DNA of 42,352 bases from Pseudomonadota bacterium (GTDB taxonomy: Bacteria; Pseudomonadota; Alphaproteobacteria; Acetobacterales; Acetobacteraceae): the NCBI GenBank assembly GCA_021846225.1, contig JAJZCG010000012.1, positions 1 through 42,352 on the forward strand, read 5' to 3'. Every line of letters begins with the position of its first letter. The first letter of the stretch is position 1. The translations under genes were made by a program, and so were the position numbers. Of this stretch, positions 35,288-42,352 are shown piece after piece. A model generated the notes under the pieces. That model was not told the origin of the DNA and searched no databases. It saw nothing but the letters and a program-made list of their open reading frames with translations.

Positions 35288-35931
35288 ACCTCGAAACCAT
35301 TTTGCGCGCAGCACCGGTTATCCCGGTTGTCATCATTGACCATCTCTCGCAGGCGGTGCCGCTCGCGCGCGCGCTCGTCGCCGGGGGATTGCCGGTCATC
35401 GAGATCACCTTGCGTACCGCCGTGGGGCTGGAGGCCATCCGCGCCATCGCGGCGGAGGTGCCCGATGCCATCGTTGGCGCCGGTACCGTGCTGAGCGGCG
35501 AACAGTTTGAAAAAACCGTGGCCGCGGGCGCCAAATTCGCAGTCTCTCCCGGCGCCACCGAGACCCTGCTCGACGCCGTGGCCGGGGCGCAGGTCAAACT
35601 GCTACCCGGTATCGCGAGCGCTTCGGAGGCGATGCGGCTGATCGAACGCGGCTATGAGTTCGCCAAGCTCTTCCCCGCTGAAGCCTCCGGCGGGGCGGCG
35701 TTTTTGTCGTCCATCGCCTCGCCGCTGCCGCAGCTTAAATTCTGCCCGACCGGCGGCATCACGCCCGAATCCGCGCCCCGGTATCTGAAGCTGCCCAACG
35801 TGGTTTGCATCGGCGGTTCCTGGATGGTGAACCGCGCGATGATCGCCGCCGGGGACTGGAGCGCGATTACCGCCGCCGCTGCCCAGGCCGCCGCGCTGAA
35901 TATCCACCGGGGGGGAGCGGCGCATGGATAA
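35284..35931 (+). CDS. eda: KDPG aldolase (2-dehydro-3-deoxy-phosphogluconate aldolase)
   Basis: Cleaves KDPG to pyruvate and glyceraldehyde-3-phosphate. The 215-residue class I aldolase shows [23 protein letters not shown] at the N-terminus, IEITLRT with the catalytic Glu, [15 protein letters not shown], and the Schiff-base lysine in [12 protein letters not shown] (E. coli FKFFPAEANGG). FCPTGGI follows for phosphate binding. The frame extends upstream to 35149 inside edd, but the ATG at 35284, coupled to the edd stop, is the real start. It overlaps pgi by 8 bases. Confidence 0.95.
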   Translation: MNLETILRAAPVIPVVIIDHLSQAVPLARALVAGGLPVIEITLRTAVGLEAIRAIAAEVPDAIVGAGTVLSGEQFEKTVAAGAKFAVSPGATETLLDAVAGAQVKLLPGIASASEAMRLIERGYEFAKLFPAEASGGAAFLSSIASPLPQLKFCPTGGITPESAPRYLKLPNVVCIGGSWMVNRAMIAAGDWSAITAAAAQAAALNIHRGGAAHG

Positions 35932-37504
35932 ACTCTGGGCCGAGCTGGCAGCCGCGGCGCAGGACAGCCCCACCCTGCGCGCGCTGTTCGCGCAGAACCC
36001 CGGCCGGTTCGCTGAATTTTCCGCCGGGCTGGATGATCTGCTGCTCGACTATTCCAAAACAAGCCTGACGGAGCAAAGCCGCGCGCTGCTGCTGCAACTC
36101 GCCGAGGCAACTGAGGTTGCGCAGAAGCGCGATGCGATGTTCGCGGGAGAGAAGATAAACACCACCGAGAACCGCGCGGTGCTGCATACGGCCCTGCGCA
36201 ACATCTCCAATACGCCGGTGAATGTGGACGGGGCGGATGTGATGCCGGAGGTGAATAAAACCCTGGCAGCTTTGTTCAAATTTGCCGAAGCTGTGCGCAC
36301 GGGTGAAATCACCGCCGCGGATGGCGGCGCGTTCAGCGATGTCATCAACATCGGCATCGGCGGCTCAGACCTCGGCCCGGCCATGGTCACCGGCGCGCTG
36401 GCGCCGTATCATGACGGCCCGCGCGTGCATTTCGTCTCCAATGTGGATGGCGCGCATCTGGCCGATACCATCCGCACGCTCGATCCCGCGCGCACGCTCG
36501 TTATCGTCGCCTCGAAAACCTTCACCACCATCGAGACCATGACCAACGCCCATTCGGCGCGGCAATGGATTGTGGAGGCGCTGGGCGAACAGGCGGTGGC
36601 GCGGCATTTCGCCGCTGTGTCAACAGCCCTCGACAAGGGCGCGGTGTTCGGGATTTTGCCTGAGCGGACCTTCGGATTCTGGGACTGGGTGGGCGGGCGC
36701 TATTCCATCTGGTCGGCCATCGGCCTGCCGGTGATGCTGGCCATCGGCGCGGATAATTTCCGGGAATTCCTGGCCGGCGCGCATGAGATGGACCAGCATT
36801 TCCGCACCGCGCCCTTTGCTAACAACCTGCCCGTACTGCTCGCCCTCACCGGCATATGGCACCGCAACGTCTGCGGCTACGCGGCGCGCGCGGTGTTGCC
36901 GTATGATCAGCGTCTCGCGCGCTTCCCGGCGTATCTGCAACAGCTGGACATGGAGTCCAACGGCAAGCGCGTGCGCAAGGACGGCAGCGCCGTGGCGCAA
37001 GCCACCGGCCCGCTCGTGTGGGGCGAACCCGGCACCAACGGCCAGCATGCCTTCTACCAGCTTCTGCACCAGGGCACCGCGGTTATTCCGTGCGAGTTCC
37101 TCATCGCGGCGCAGGGGCATGAACCGGCCATGCGTGAGCACCATAATCTGCTCATCGCCAACTGCCTGGCGCAAACCCGCGCCTTGATGCTCGGCCGCAC
37201 GCTGGAGGAAGCCCATGGCAACCCGCACCGCGTGTTCCCCGGCAACCGCCCCTCGGTCACCCTCGCCTATAACAAGCTGACCCCGCGCACCCTCGGGCGG
37301 CTTATCGCATTATACGAGCACCGCGTGTTCGTTGAAGCCGCCATCTGGGATATCAACGCCTTCGACCAATGGGGCGTGGAACTCGGCAAGGAACTTGCCA
37401 CCGGGTTGCTGCCCATCGTCGCCAGCGGCCGGCCAGATGAAAGTGCCGATTCCTCAACCGCAGGGCTTGTTCTGCACCTCACCAAAAAGGATACCGCGCC
37501 ATGA
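35924..37504 (+). CDS. pgi: glucose-6-phosphate isomerase
   Basis: Interconverts fructose-6-phosphate and glucose-6-phosphate. The 526-residue protein is close to E. coli Pgi (549), with [18 protein letters not shown] near 145, the substrate loop [14 protein letters not shown] near 190 and [23 protein letters not shown] near 245. [19 protein letters not shown] near 365 carries the catalytic Glu/His. Within this operon it feeds fructose-derived F6P into Zwf. It overlaps eda by 8 bases and glpX by ATGA. Confidence 0.95.
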   Translation: MDKLWAELAAAAQDSPTLRALFAQNPGRFAEFSAGLDDLLLDYSKTSLTEQSRALLLQLAEATEVAQKRDAMFAGEKINTTENRAVLHTALRNISNTPVNVDGADVMPEVNKTLAALFKFAEAVRTGEITAADGGAFSDVINIGIGGSDLGPAMVTGALAPYHDGPRVHFVSNVDGAHLADTIRTLDPARTLVIVASKTFTTIETMTNAHSARQWIVEALGEQAVARHFAAVSTALDKGAVFGILPERTFGFWDWVGGRYSIWSAIGLPVMLAIGADNFREFLAGAHEMDQHFRTAPFANNLPVLLALTGIWHRNVCGYAARAVLPYDQRLARFPAYLQQLDMESNGKRVRKDGSAVAQATGPLVWGEPGTNGQHAFYQLLHQGTAVIPCEFLIAAQGHEPAMREHHNLLIANCLAQTRALMLGRTLEEAHGNPHRVFPGNRPSVTLAYNKLTPRTLGRLIALYEHRVFVEAAIWDINAFDQWGVELGKELATGLLPIVASGRPDESADSSTAGLVLHLTKKDTAP

Positions 37505-38484
37505 AAAAGACCAACCCCACCGTATGGGACAGAAACCTGGCGCTTGAGCTGGTGCGCGTGACCGAGGCCGCCGCCATCGCGGCTTCAAGCTGGATCGGCC
37601 GCGGCAAAAAGAACGAAGCCGACGGCGCGGCGGTGGAGGCAATGCGCAAAGCGTTTGACACCGTGGCGATCTCGGGCACCGTGGTCATCGGCGAAGGGGA
37701 AATGGACGAGGCGCCGATGCTCTTCATCGGCGAGAAAGTCGGCTGCGGCGGCCCGGCGATGGACATTGCCGTGGACCCGCTGGAAGGCACCGAAATCGCC
37801 GCCAAGGGCGCACCCAACGCGCTCGCCGTGGTCGCGCTCGCCGAGCATGGCAATTTTCTGCATGCGCCGGATGTGTATATGGACAAAATCGCCGTCGGCC
37901 CCGGCCTGCCGGAAGGCATCATCTCCCTCGCGGCGCCGGTGGCTGAGAACCTGCGCAATCTGGCGCAGGCAAAACGCTGCGAGATTGCGGACCTGATGGT
38001 GTGCATCCTGGAGCGTGAGCGCCACCAGGAGATCATCGCCCGCTGCCGCGAGGCCGGCGCGCGGATCACCCTGATTGGCGAAGGCGATGTGGCGGGCGTG
38101 ATCGCCGCCTCCCAGCCGGAGACTGGCATCGACATGTACCTTGGCTCAGGCGGCGCGCCGGAGGGCGTTCTGGCCGCGGCCGCGCTGCGCTGCACCGGCG
38201 GGCAGATGCAGGGGCGGCTTCTCTTCGAGGACCAGGCGCAGATAGAACGAGCAAAAACCATGGGCATTACCGACCCCAACCGCATCTACAGCATGACCGA
38301 GATGGCCAAGGGCGACGTAATGTTCGCGGCGACCGGCATCACCTCCGGCCAGATGCTGCGCGGCGTGCAGCGCTTTGGCCATGGCGCCAAAACGCATTCC
38401 ATTGTGATGCGCAGCAAGTCCGGTACGGTGCGCTTCATCGAGGCGCATCACAACTTCCAGAGAAAAACCTGGGGCAACGACTAA
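37501..38484 (+). CDS. glpX: fructose-1,6-bisphosphatase, class II (GlpX)
   Basis: Hydrolyses fructose-1,6-bisphosphate to fructose-6-phosphate. The 327-residue protein belongs to the lithium-sensitive phosphatase superfamily, with [18 protein letters not shown] near residue 65, the metal-binding [21 protein letters not shown] near 92 and [20 protein letters not shown] near 215. Length fits E. coli GlpX (336). As last gene of the Entner-Doudoroff operon it makes the step needed to push FruK-derived bisphosphate up to glucose-6-phosphate. Some members also act on sedoheptulose bisphosphate. A strong hairpin follows at 38501. Confidence 0.93.
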   Translation: MKKTNPTVWDRNLALELVRVTEAAAIAASSWIGRGKKNEADGAAVEAMRKAFDTVAISGTVVIGEGEMDEAPMLFIGEKVGCGGPAMDIAVDPLEGTEIAAKGAPNALAVVALAEHGNFLHAPDVYMDKIAVGPGLPEGIISLAAPVAENLRNLAQAKRCEIADLMVCILERERHQEIIARCREAGARITLIGEGDVAGVIAASQPETGIDMYLGSGGAPEGVLAAAALRCTGGQMQGRLLFEDQAQIERAKTMGITDPNRIYSMTEMAKGDVMFAATGITSGQMLRGVQRFGHGAKTHSIVMRSKSGTVRFIEAHHNFQRKTWGND

Positions 38485-38500
38485 AACGAACCAGGTTCAC

Positions 38501-38523
38501 GCCGCCTGCCGCGCGCAGGCGGC
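38501..38523. terminator. hairpin between convergent glpX and decarboxylase genes
   Basis: GCCGCCTGC (38501-38509) pairs perfectly with GCAGGCGGC (38515-38523) over a 5-base loop. It stands in the 45-base gap between two convergent stops and could serve both directions. On the minus strand a loosely T-rich stretch follows (TTCGTTTT); none follows on the plus strand. Confidence 0.5.
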
Positions 38524-38529
38524 CCGGCC

Positions 38530-40743
38530 TTAACTCTGACCTTCCGGCAGGACCACGCAATCAAGCCTGTAGGTGCCATCTGGCGCTTTGCGCGCACCGT
38601 GGATATCGGTCTCAAAACCGGGAAATTGCCGGTCCCAGGATTCCGCAAAACGCAGATACGCGATGATGGCCGGCAGGGTGACACGCTCACCAGGAAAAAT
38701 CAGCGGAATTCCCGGCGGGTAAGGCACCACCATGCGCGCCAGAATACGACCTTCCAGATGGTCCAGGCCAACCTGCTCGACGCGGTTGCCAACCAGGGCC
38801 GCGTGCGCCATTTGCGGCGTCATCGCGGGTTCCGGCAGATCCGCGAACATTGCACTCTGCAAGGCCAGAACATCACCTTTTTGATAAGCCTCATGCTGGG
38901 CGGCACAAAGTTCCGCCAGACCCATCCGCTCATAATGTTCAGGTGCTGCGCGTACCAGCTCTGGCAAAACATCCGCAAGCGGCGTGTTGGCCTGGTAATG
39001 CGCGCGGAAGGCCAGCAGCTCGGTGATGAGGTTGCTCCATTTGCCGCGTGAAACACCAAGCGTGAAAAGGATGAGGAAATGGTAGATGCCGATTTTCTCG
39101 ACCACGATGCCGCGCGACCATAAAAATTTTGCAACGATGGGCGCTGGAATTCCCGGTGCATGCGCGCCCTCCCCGCCCAGCCCAGGGCAGAGGATTGTCA
39201 CCTTGATCGGGTCGAGCAAAGTGAAATTATCAGTGATATCCGTAAAACCATGCCAGGAATCGCCAGGCTTCAGCGTCCAGTCCTGCTGCTCCAACCCGGC
39301 ACTTTCCGGCTCCCACAGGCGAAACCACCAATCTCCGGCGCGGCCCGACTCTGCGCCAAGCCGGGCGATTCCAGCCCGGAAATCCGCCGCCTCGTGCAGG
39401 GTTTCATCAACCAGGCTGCGCCCGGCGGCACCGCGCATCATACGCGCGGCAACATCGCAAGACGCAATAATGCCATACCAGGGCGAGGTGCTGGAATGCA
39501 TCATGAAAGCCTCGTTGAAGCGATCAGGATCGAGCCGGACTTCGGTGCCTTCCTTGATATGGATCATCGATGCCTGCGAGAAGGCCGCGAGAACCTTGTG
39601 GGTTGACTGGGTAGAGAAAACCAGCGGTGCCACGGGCGCGAGCGTATCGCTCATCGCGTAAAAGCTGCTGTAAAATTCATGGAATTTTGCCTGCGCCAGC
39701 CAGGCTTCATCGAAATGAATCGCTTTTGTGATGGGCGCGAGCGCGGCCTTGACGACATCAGTGTTGACGCACAGACCATCATAAGTTGAGTTCGTGATCG
39801 TGGCGACGCTGAGCCGCGCTCCCGGTGGAAGCCGCGCCGCCAGGGCCTCGGCATCAAATTGCGCGCGCGGGATCGGCCCGATGATGCCATAGGCATTACG
39901 GCTGGGCCGCAGATAAATCGGTTGTGCGCCGGTCATGATCAGCGCATGCACGAGCGATTTATGGCAATTACGGTCAACCAAAACATAATCGCCGGGACCG
40001 ACGAGACCGGACCAAATGATTTTATTGGCGCTGGAGGTACCATTGGTTACAAAAAAGCTTGTGTCGGCGCCAAAGCTTTGAGCCGCCTCGCGCTCGGCCT
40101 CACGCACCGGCCCGGAATGGTCAAGCAGGGACCCAAGCTCTGGAACCGAAACGGAAAGATCCGCCCGCAACGTATTTTCACCAAAAAAACGGTGGAACGC
40201 CTGGCCGACAGGCGAGCGCATGAAGGCAACGCCGCCGCCGTGCCCTGGGGTGTGCCAGGAATATTTCGCAGCATCGGTATAGCGCACAAGTGCCTTGAAA
40301 AACGGCGGCAGCATCGCATCGACATAACGATGAATGGCGCTCGACACATAGCCGGCGATGAAGCCCGGCGTGTCATCGTGCAGGTAGAGATAGCCGTCGA
40401 TACGGCTCATCAGATGGGTCGGCAAATCCTCCTGCATGCGCTGTTCGCCGTAGAGAAAAATCGGCAGATCGGGCGCGCGCGCGAGGGCGAGATCCAGCAG
40501 AGTGGTCAGCGCCTCGATCAATGCGTCGCGCGTCGCGAACCCATCAATTGCGATCAGCACCGCGGAGAGGCCTGTATAAAGAACCCGTCCGGCACTGGCA
40601 TCAGCGATGGTGATCCCTGTCAGCACCCGATGGTTGCGCGCCTCGAACGCGGCCACGAGCGCACTGACGACACGGCCAACCGTCGTCGGGGCGCCAAAGG
40701 CTTCATCAACGACAGCGATGGGATAATCTATGAACTCTCTCAT
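38530..40743 (-). CDS. Lys/Arg/Orn decarboxylase, fold type I with wing domain
   Basis: A 737-residue PLP decarboxylase of the inducible LdcI/AdiA class. It has an N-terminal flavodoxin-like wing domain (about 1-130), AKYSWHTPGHGGGVAF near 165, the Asp/His cofactor motif IHFDEAWLAQAKFHEFY near 340 and the PLP lysine in FSTQSTHKVLAAFSQASMIH near 385. SWHGFTDITDN and LLDPIKVTILCPG follow, then PYPPGIPLIFPGE. The TQSTHK...QASMIH, GIVVEK and PGFETDIHGA segments resemble lysine decarboxylase, while SWHGF.DI.DN and RILARMVVPYPPG resemble AdiA, so the substrate is not settled. It consumes a proton per turn and is typical of acid resistance or polyamine supply. It follows the ABC permease gene by 69 bases and may be cotranscribed. 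No clear ribosome site is close to the ATG. Confidence 0.9.
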   Translation of the reverse strand: MREFIDYPIAVVDEAFGAPTTVGRVVSALVAAFEARNHRVLTGITIADASAGRVLYTGLSAVLIAIDGFATRDALIEALTTLLDLALARAPDLPIFLYGEQRMQEDLPTHLMSRIDGYLYLHDDTPGFIAGYVSSAIHRYVDAMLPPFFKALVRYTDAAKYSWHTPGHGGGVAFMRSPVGQAFHRFFGENTLRADLSVSVPELGSLLDHSGPVREAEREAAQSFGADTSFFVTNGTSSANKIIWSGLVGPGDYVLVDRNCHKSLVHALIMTGAQPIYLRPSRNAYGIIGPIPRAQFDAEALAARLPPGARLSVATITNSTYDGLCVNTDVVKAALAPITKAIHFDEAWLAQAKFHEFYSSFYAMSDTLAPVAPLVFSTQSTHKVLAAFSQASMIHIKEGTEVRLDPDRFNEAFMMHSSTSPWYGIIASCDVAARMMRGAAGRSLVDETLHEAADFRAGIARLGAESGRAGDWWFRLWEPESAGLEQQDWTLKPGDSWHGFTDITDNFTLLDPIKVTILCPGLGGEGAHAPGIPAPIVAKFLWSRGIVVEKIGIYHFLILFTLGVSRGKWSNLITELLAFRAHYQANTPLADVLPELVRAAPEHYERMGLAELCAAQHEAYQKGDVLALQSAMFADLPEPAMTPQMAHAALVGNRVEQVGLDHLEGRILARMVVPYPPGIPLIFPGERVTLPAIIAYLRFAESWDRQFPGFETDIHGARKAPDGTYRLDCVVLPEGQS

Positions 40744-40812
40744 TGTGCGGGGATAAACTCCGTGCAGCCCTGGCGATGGGTGCCGCCGCCTGGGAAAAGA
40801 TAAAAACGCGGC

Positions 40813-41517
40813 TTACGGCTTCAAAAATGCCAAGAAATGCCCTTCGGCTTTGCGAAATGCAAAAATCAGCGTGAAGGAAATGCACAGATAGATCAGCGCC
40901 ACCGTCGCAAAAGATGCGAATGGGTTATAGGTCGCCGCATAAGCGTCGTTGGCAACTTTCAGCAGGTCAGGAACGGTTGCGGTGAAGGCCAGCGTCGTGG
41001 CGTGCAGCATCAGAATCACCTCGTTGCTGTACACGGGCAACGCACGGCGCAGCGCCGAGGGAATGATGATCCGTCTGTACAGCGTGAACTGCGACATGCC
41101 GAGCGAACGCGCCGCCTCAACCTCACCGAAGGATGTATCGCGGATCGCACCGGCGAAAATCTCCGTGGTGTATGCACCGGTATTCAGGGCGAAGGCGAGT
41201 AGCGTACAATCAATCCCCTGCTTGAAGAAAGCCGCAAGCGGCGGAGAATTACGGACGAAGTCCAGACCATAAAAGCCGGTGTAGATGATTAGCAACTGCA
41301 CATATAACGGCGTACCGCGGATCACGAAAGTATAGAGCCACACCGGCCCCCAGATCAGCGGATTACGCGCGTTGCGTAAAATCGCCAACGGCAGGGCTAT
41401 GCAAAAACCCACCGAGCATGAGATCAGTAGAAGCCAAAGCGTCATAGCCAGGCCGGTGATATGATACCCGTCGGTGTACAGGAACTCGCGGCCGAAATTT
41501 TGAATAATATAGATCAC
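40813..41517 (-). CDS. polar/basic amino-acid ABC transporter permease (HisM-like)
   Basis: A 234-residue inner-membrane permease of the HisMQ type. The hydrophobic segments include GLAMTLWLLLISCSVGFCIALPLAIL, and the cytoplasmic EAA loop that docks the ATPase reads SFGEVEAARSLGMSQFTLYRRIIIP at about residues 130-155. Its ATG overlaps the stop of the HisQ-like gene upstream (ATGA), so the two are coupled. No ATPase gene follows; it must lie beyond the window edge or elsewhere. The gene leads, after 69 bases, into the decarboxylase. Basic amino acids (Arg/Lys/Orn/His) are the probable cargo. Confidence 0.9.
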   Translation of the reverse strand: MIYIIQNFGREFLYTDGYHITGLAMTLWLLLISCSVGFCIALPLAILRNARNPLIWGPVWLYTFVIRGTPLYVQLLIIYTGFYGLDFVRNSPPLAAFFKQGIDCTLLAFALNTGAYTTEIFAGAIRDTSFGEVEAARSLGMSQFTLYRRIIIPSALRRALPVYSNEVILMLHATTLAFTATVPDLLKVANDAYAATYNPFASFATVALIYLCISFTLIFAFRKAEGHFLAFLKP

Positions 41518-42224
41518 AGCACAGCCTTCCTTACGCCGACCGCGTATTTGCGCTCCAGGAGCATCAGCACACCGTTGGAAACAGTGGTCAAAAGCAGATA
41601 AACAAGCCCCGCGATGCTCATAAAATAAAAGGTGCGGAAAGTGCCTTCACCGGCATATTGCGCGGCTTTGATGATGTCTGAAAGCCCGATCAGCGAGACC
41701 AGCGCGGTAGCTTTAAGGATCACTTGCCAGTTGTTCGCAAGGCCGGGCAGAGCATAGCGCATCATCTGCGGAAACAGGATGCGGCGGAACACTAGAAATG
41801 GCTTCATCCCGAATGCCCTTGCAGCTTCAAGCTGGCCTCTCGGCACGGCCATGAACGCGCCACGAAAAGTTTCAGTAAAATAGGCGCCGTAAATGAAACC
41901 AAGCGTAATTACACCACTGGTGAAGGGGTCTAAGCTAACCTCGAAATCAACACTGTTCTGGATGCTGTCGAGATAATCCGTGGCATCATTAAGCCAAATC
42001 TGCAACGAATAGAAAATCAGCAGCATCAACACCAGATCCGGCACGCCACGAATGATCGTGGTGTAGATTGTCGCCAATCCACGCAGAAACCGGCTTTTTG
42101 AAAGTTTTGCCGAAGCACCGAGCAGACCGATGACAAACGAGACCAAGAGCGAGAGCAATGAAAGCTCGACCGTAACAATGGTTCCCCGAAAAATCTGTGG
42201 TCCATAACCTGCAAGGTTGAACAT
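41514..42224 (-). CDS. polar/basic amino-acid ABC transporter permease (HisQ-like)
   Basis: The partner permease subunit, 236 residues from MFNLAGYG. It has hydrophobic segments near residues 10-35, 55-80, 95-115 and 180-225, the RGVPDLVLMLLIFY motif and the EAA loop RGQLEAARAFGMKPFLVFRRILFP. An ATG at 42230 is possible, but AAAGG abuts it directly and stands 6 bases from the ATG at 42224, which is therefore the better start. It follows the binding-protein gene by about 60 bases, with a hairpin between, and overlaps the HisM-like gene. Confidence 0.9.
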   Translation of the reverse strand: MFNLAGYGPQIFRGTIVTVELSLLSLLVSFVIGLLGASAKLSKSRFLRGLATIYTTIIRGVPDLVLMLLIFYSLQIWLNDATDYLDSIQNSVDFEVSLDPFTSGVITLGFIYGAYFTETFRGAFMAVPRGQLEAARAFGMKPFLVFRRILFPQMMRYALPGLANNWQVILKATALVSLIGLSDIIKAAQYAGEGTFRTFYFMSIAGLVYLLLTTVSNGVLMLLERKYAVGVRKAVL

Positions 42225-42253
42225 CGTCATCCTTTATCATCAAGAGAAACCCA

Positions 42254-42273
42254 GCCCCGCGCTAACACGGGGC
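42254..42273 (-). other. intercistronic hairpin between binding protein and permease genes
   Basis: GCCCCG (42254-42259) pairs with CGGGGC (42268-42273) over an 8-base loop, 11 bases past the binding-protein stop. Such hairpins often protect the abundant binding-protein message and damp permease expression. That role is by analogy with the his and mal transport operons. Confidence 0.45.
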
Positions 42274-42284
42274 CGGGCCAGACC

Positions 42285-42352
42285 TTACTTTGCCGGATTG
42301 GCGCCGTAGACGTCAAAATTGAAATAATGCGACTCAATCTTCTTGTAAGTTC
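42285..42352 (-). CDS. amino-acid ABC transporter substrate-binding protein, C-terminus (partial)
   Basis: Open from the window edge to a TAA at 42285-42287. The 22 codons end in KKIESHYFNFDVYGANPAK, where the YF-x-F-x-VYG pattern is the usual C-terminus of HisJ/ArgT/LAO-type periplasmic binding proteins. It heads the transcription unit that continues into the HisQ- and HisM-like permeases. Confidence 0.75.
   Translation of the reverse strand, partial: TYKKIESHYFNFDVYGANPAK

Noticed and set aside
33458-35314. 618-codon open frame on the minus strand opposite edd
   Set aside because: Same codon-phase shadow effect; the composition is low in normal hydrophobic pattern and Edd motifs cover the plus strand from end to end.
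1-42352. CRISPR arrays, tRNA or rRNA genes
   Set aside because: No regularly spaced direct repeats beyond the tandem pair at 22946-23072, and no tRNA cloverleaf or rRNA sequence recognised on either strand.

Overview
The window looks like chromosomal DNA of a high-GC, Gram-negative, metabolically versatile bacterium. It carries an outer-membrane beta-barrel protein, a periplasmic binding-protein transporter, a sigma-54 activator with its promoter, a fructose PTS of the EIIA-HPr-EI type and a clustered Entner-Doudoroff pathway. Together with the style of the IS5-type transposase end, this suggests an alphaproteobacterium, plausibly Acetobacteraceae (an Acidocella/Acidiphilium-like acidophile). 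That placement is inference only: there is no rRNA or other marker in the window.

Layout. (1) 1-121: right end of an IS5-family insertion sequence. (2) 152-4852 (minus): meta-cleavage operon for catechol, xylE - DUF336/GlcG-like - xylG - xylJ - xylI - xylH, with a divergent GntR/FadR regulator at 5185-5907. (3) 5951-17547 (minus): five-gene glycogen operon glgP-glgB-glgC-glgA-glgX/malQ, whose last gene is a fusion of debranching enzyme and amylomaltase. (4) 17686-20697 (minus): a phenol-MetA-type outer-membrane protein, a DUF779 protein and an ExaC-like acetaldehyde dehydrogenase. A match to the -24/-12 sigma-54 consensus precedes the dehydrogenase, and an AcoR-type sigma-54 activator is divergent (20991-22946). 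(5) 23097-24626 (minus): class II glutamine amidotransferase and a 1-Cys peroxiredoxin, the latter behind an FNR/FixK-type box. (6) 24762-31064: LacI-family regulator divergent from fruB-fruK-fruA. (7) 31315-38484 (plus): zwf-pgl-edd-eda-pgi-glpX, almost every junction overlapping. (8) 38530-42352 (minus): Lys/Arg/Orn-type PLP decarboxylase preceded by a HisQM-type amino-acid ABC transporter, with the end of its binding protein at the window edge.

How it fits together. Fructose enters through FruA/FruB as fructose-1-phosphate and FruK makes fructose-1,6-bisphosphate. GlpX and Pgi run this back to glucose-6-phosphate, and Zwf-Pgl-Edd-Eda take it to pyruvate and glyceraldehyde-3-phosphate. The two adjacent operons therefore encode a closed fructose-to-Entner-Doudoroff route. 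The glycogen operon stores and releases glucose-1-phosphate from the same pool. The catechol operon covers ring cleavage to 2-oxo-4-hydroxypentenoate/4-hydroxy-2-oxovalerate, but the aldolase and acylating acetaldehyde dehydrogenase are not in the window.

The most unusual non-coding signal is a family of structured repeats, all on the plus strand. Three copies (22946-23003, 23015-23072, 31065-31106) fold with G-U-tolerant stems, and a fourth, decayed copy at 124-169 abuts the IS end. The 250-bp fruA-zwf gap, which starts with one copy, holds a run of further hairpins.
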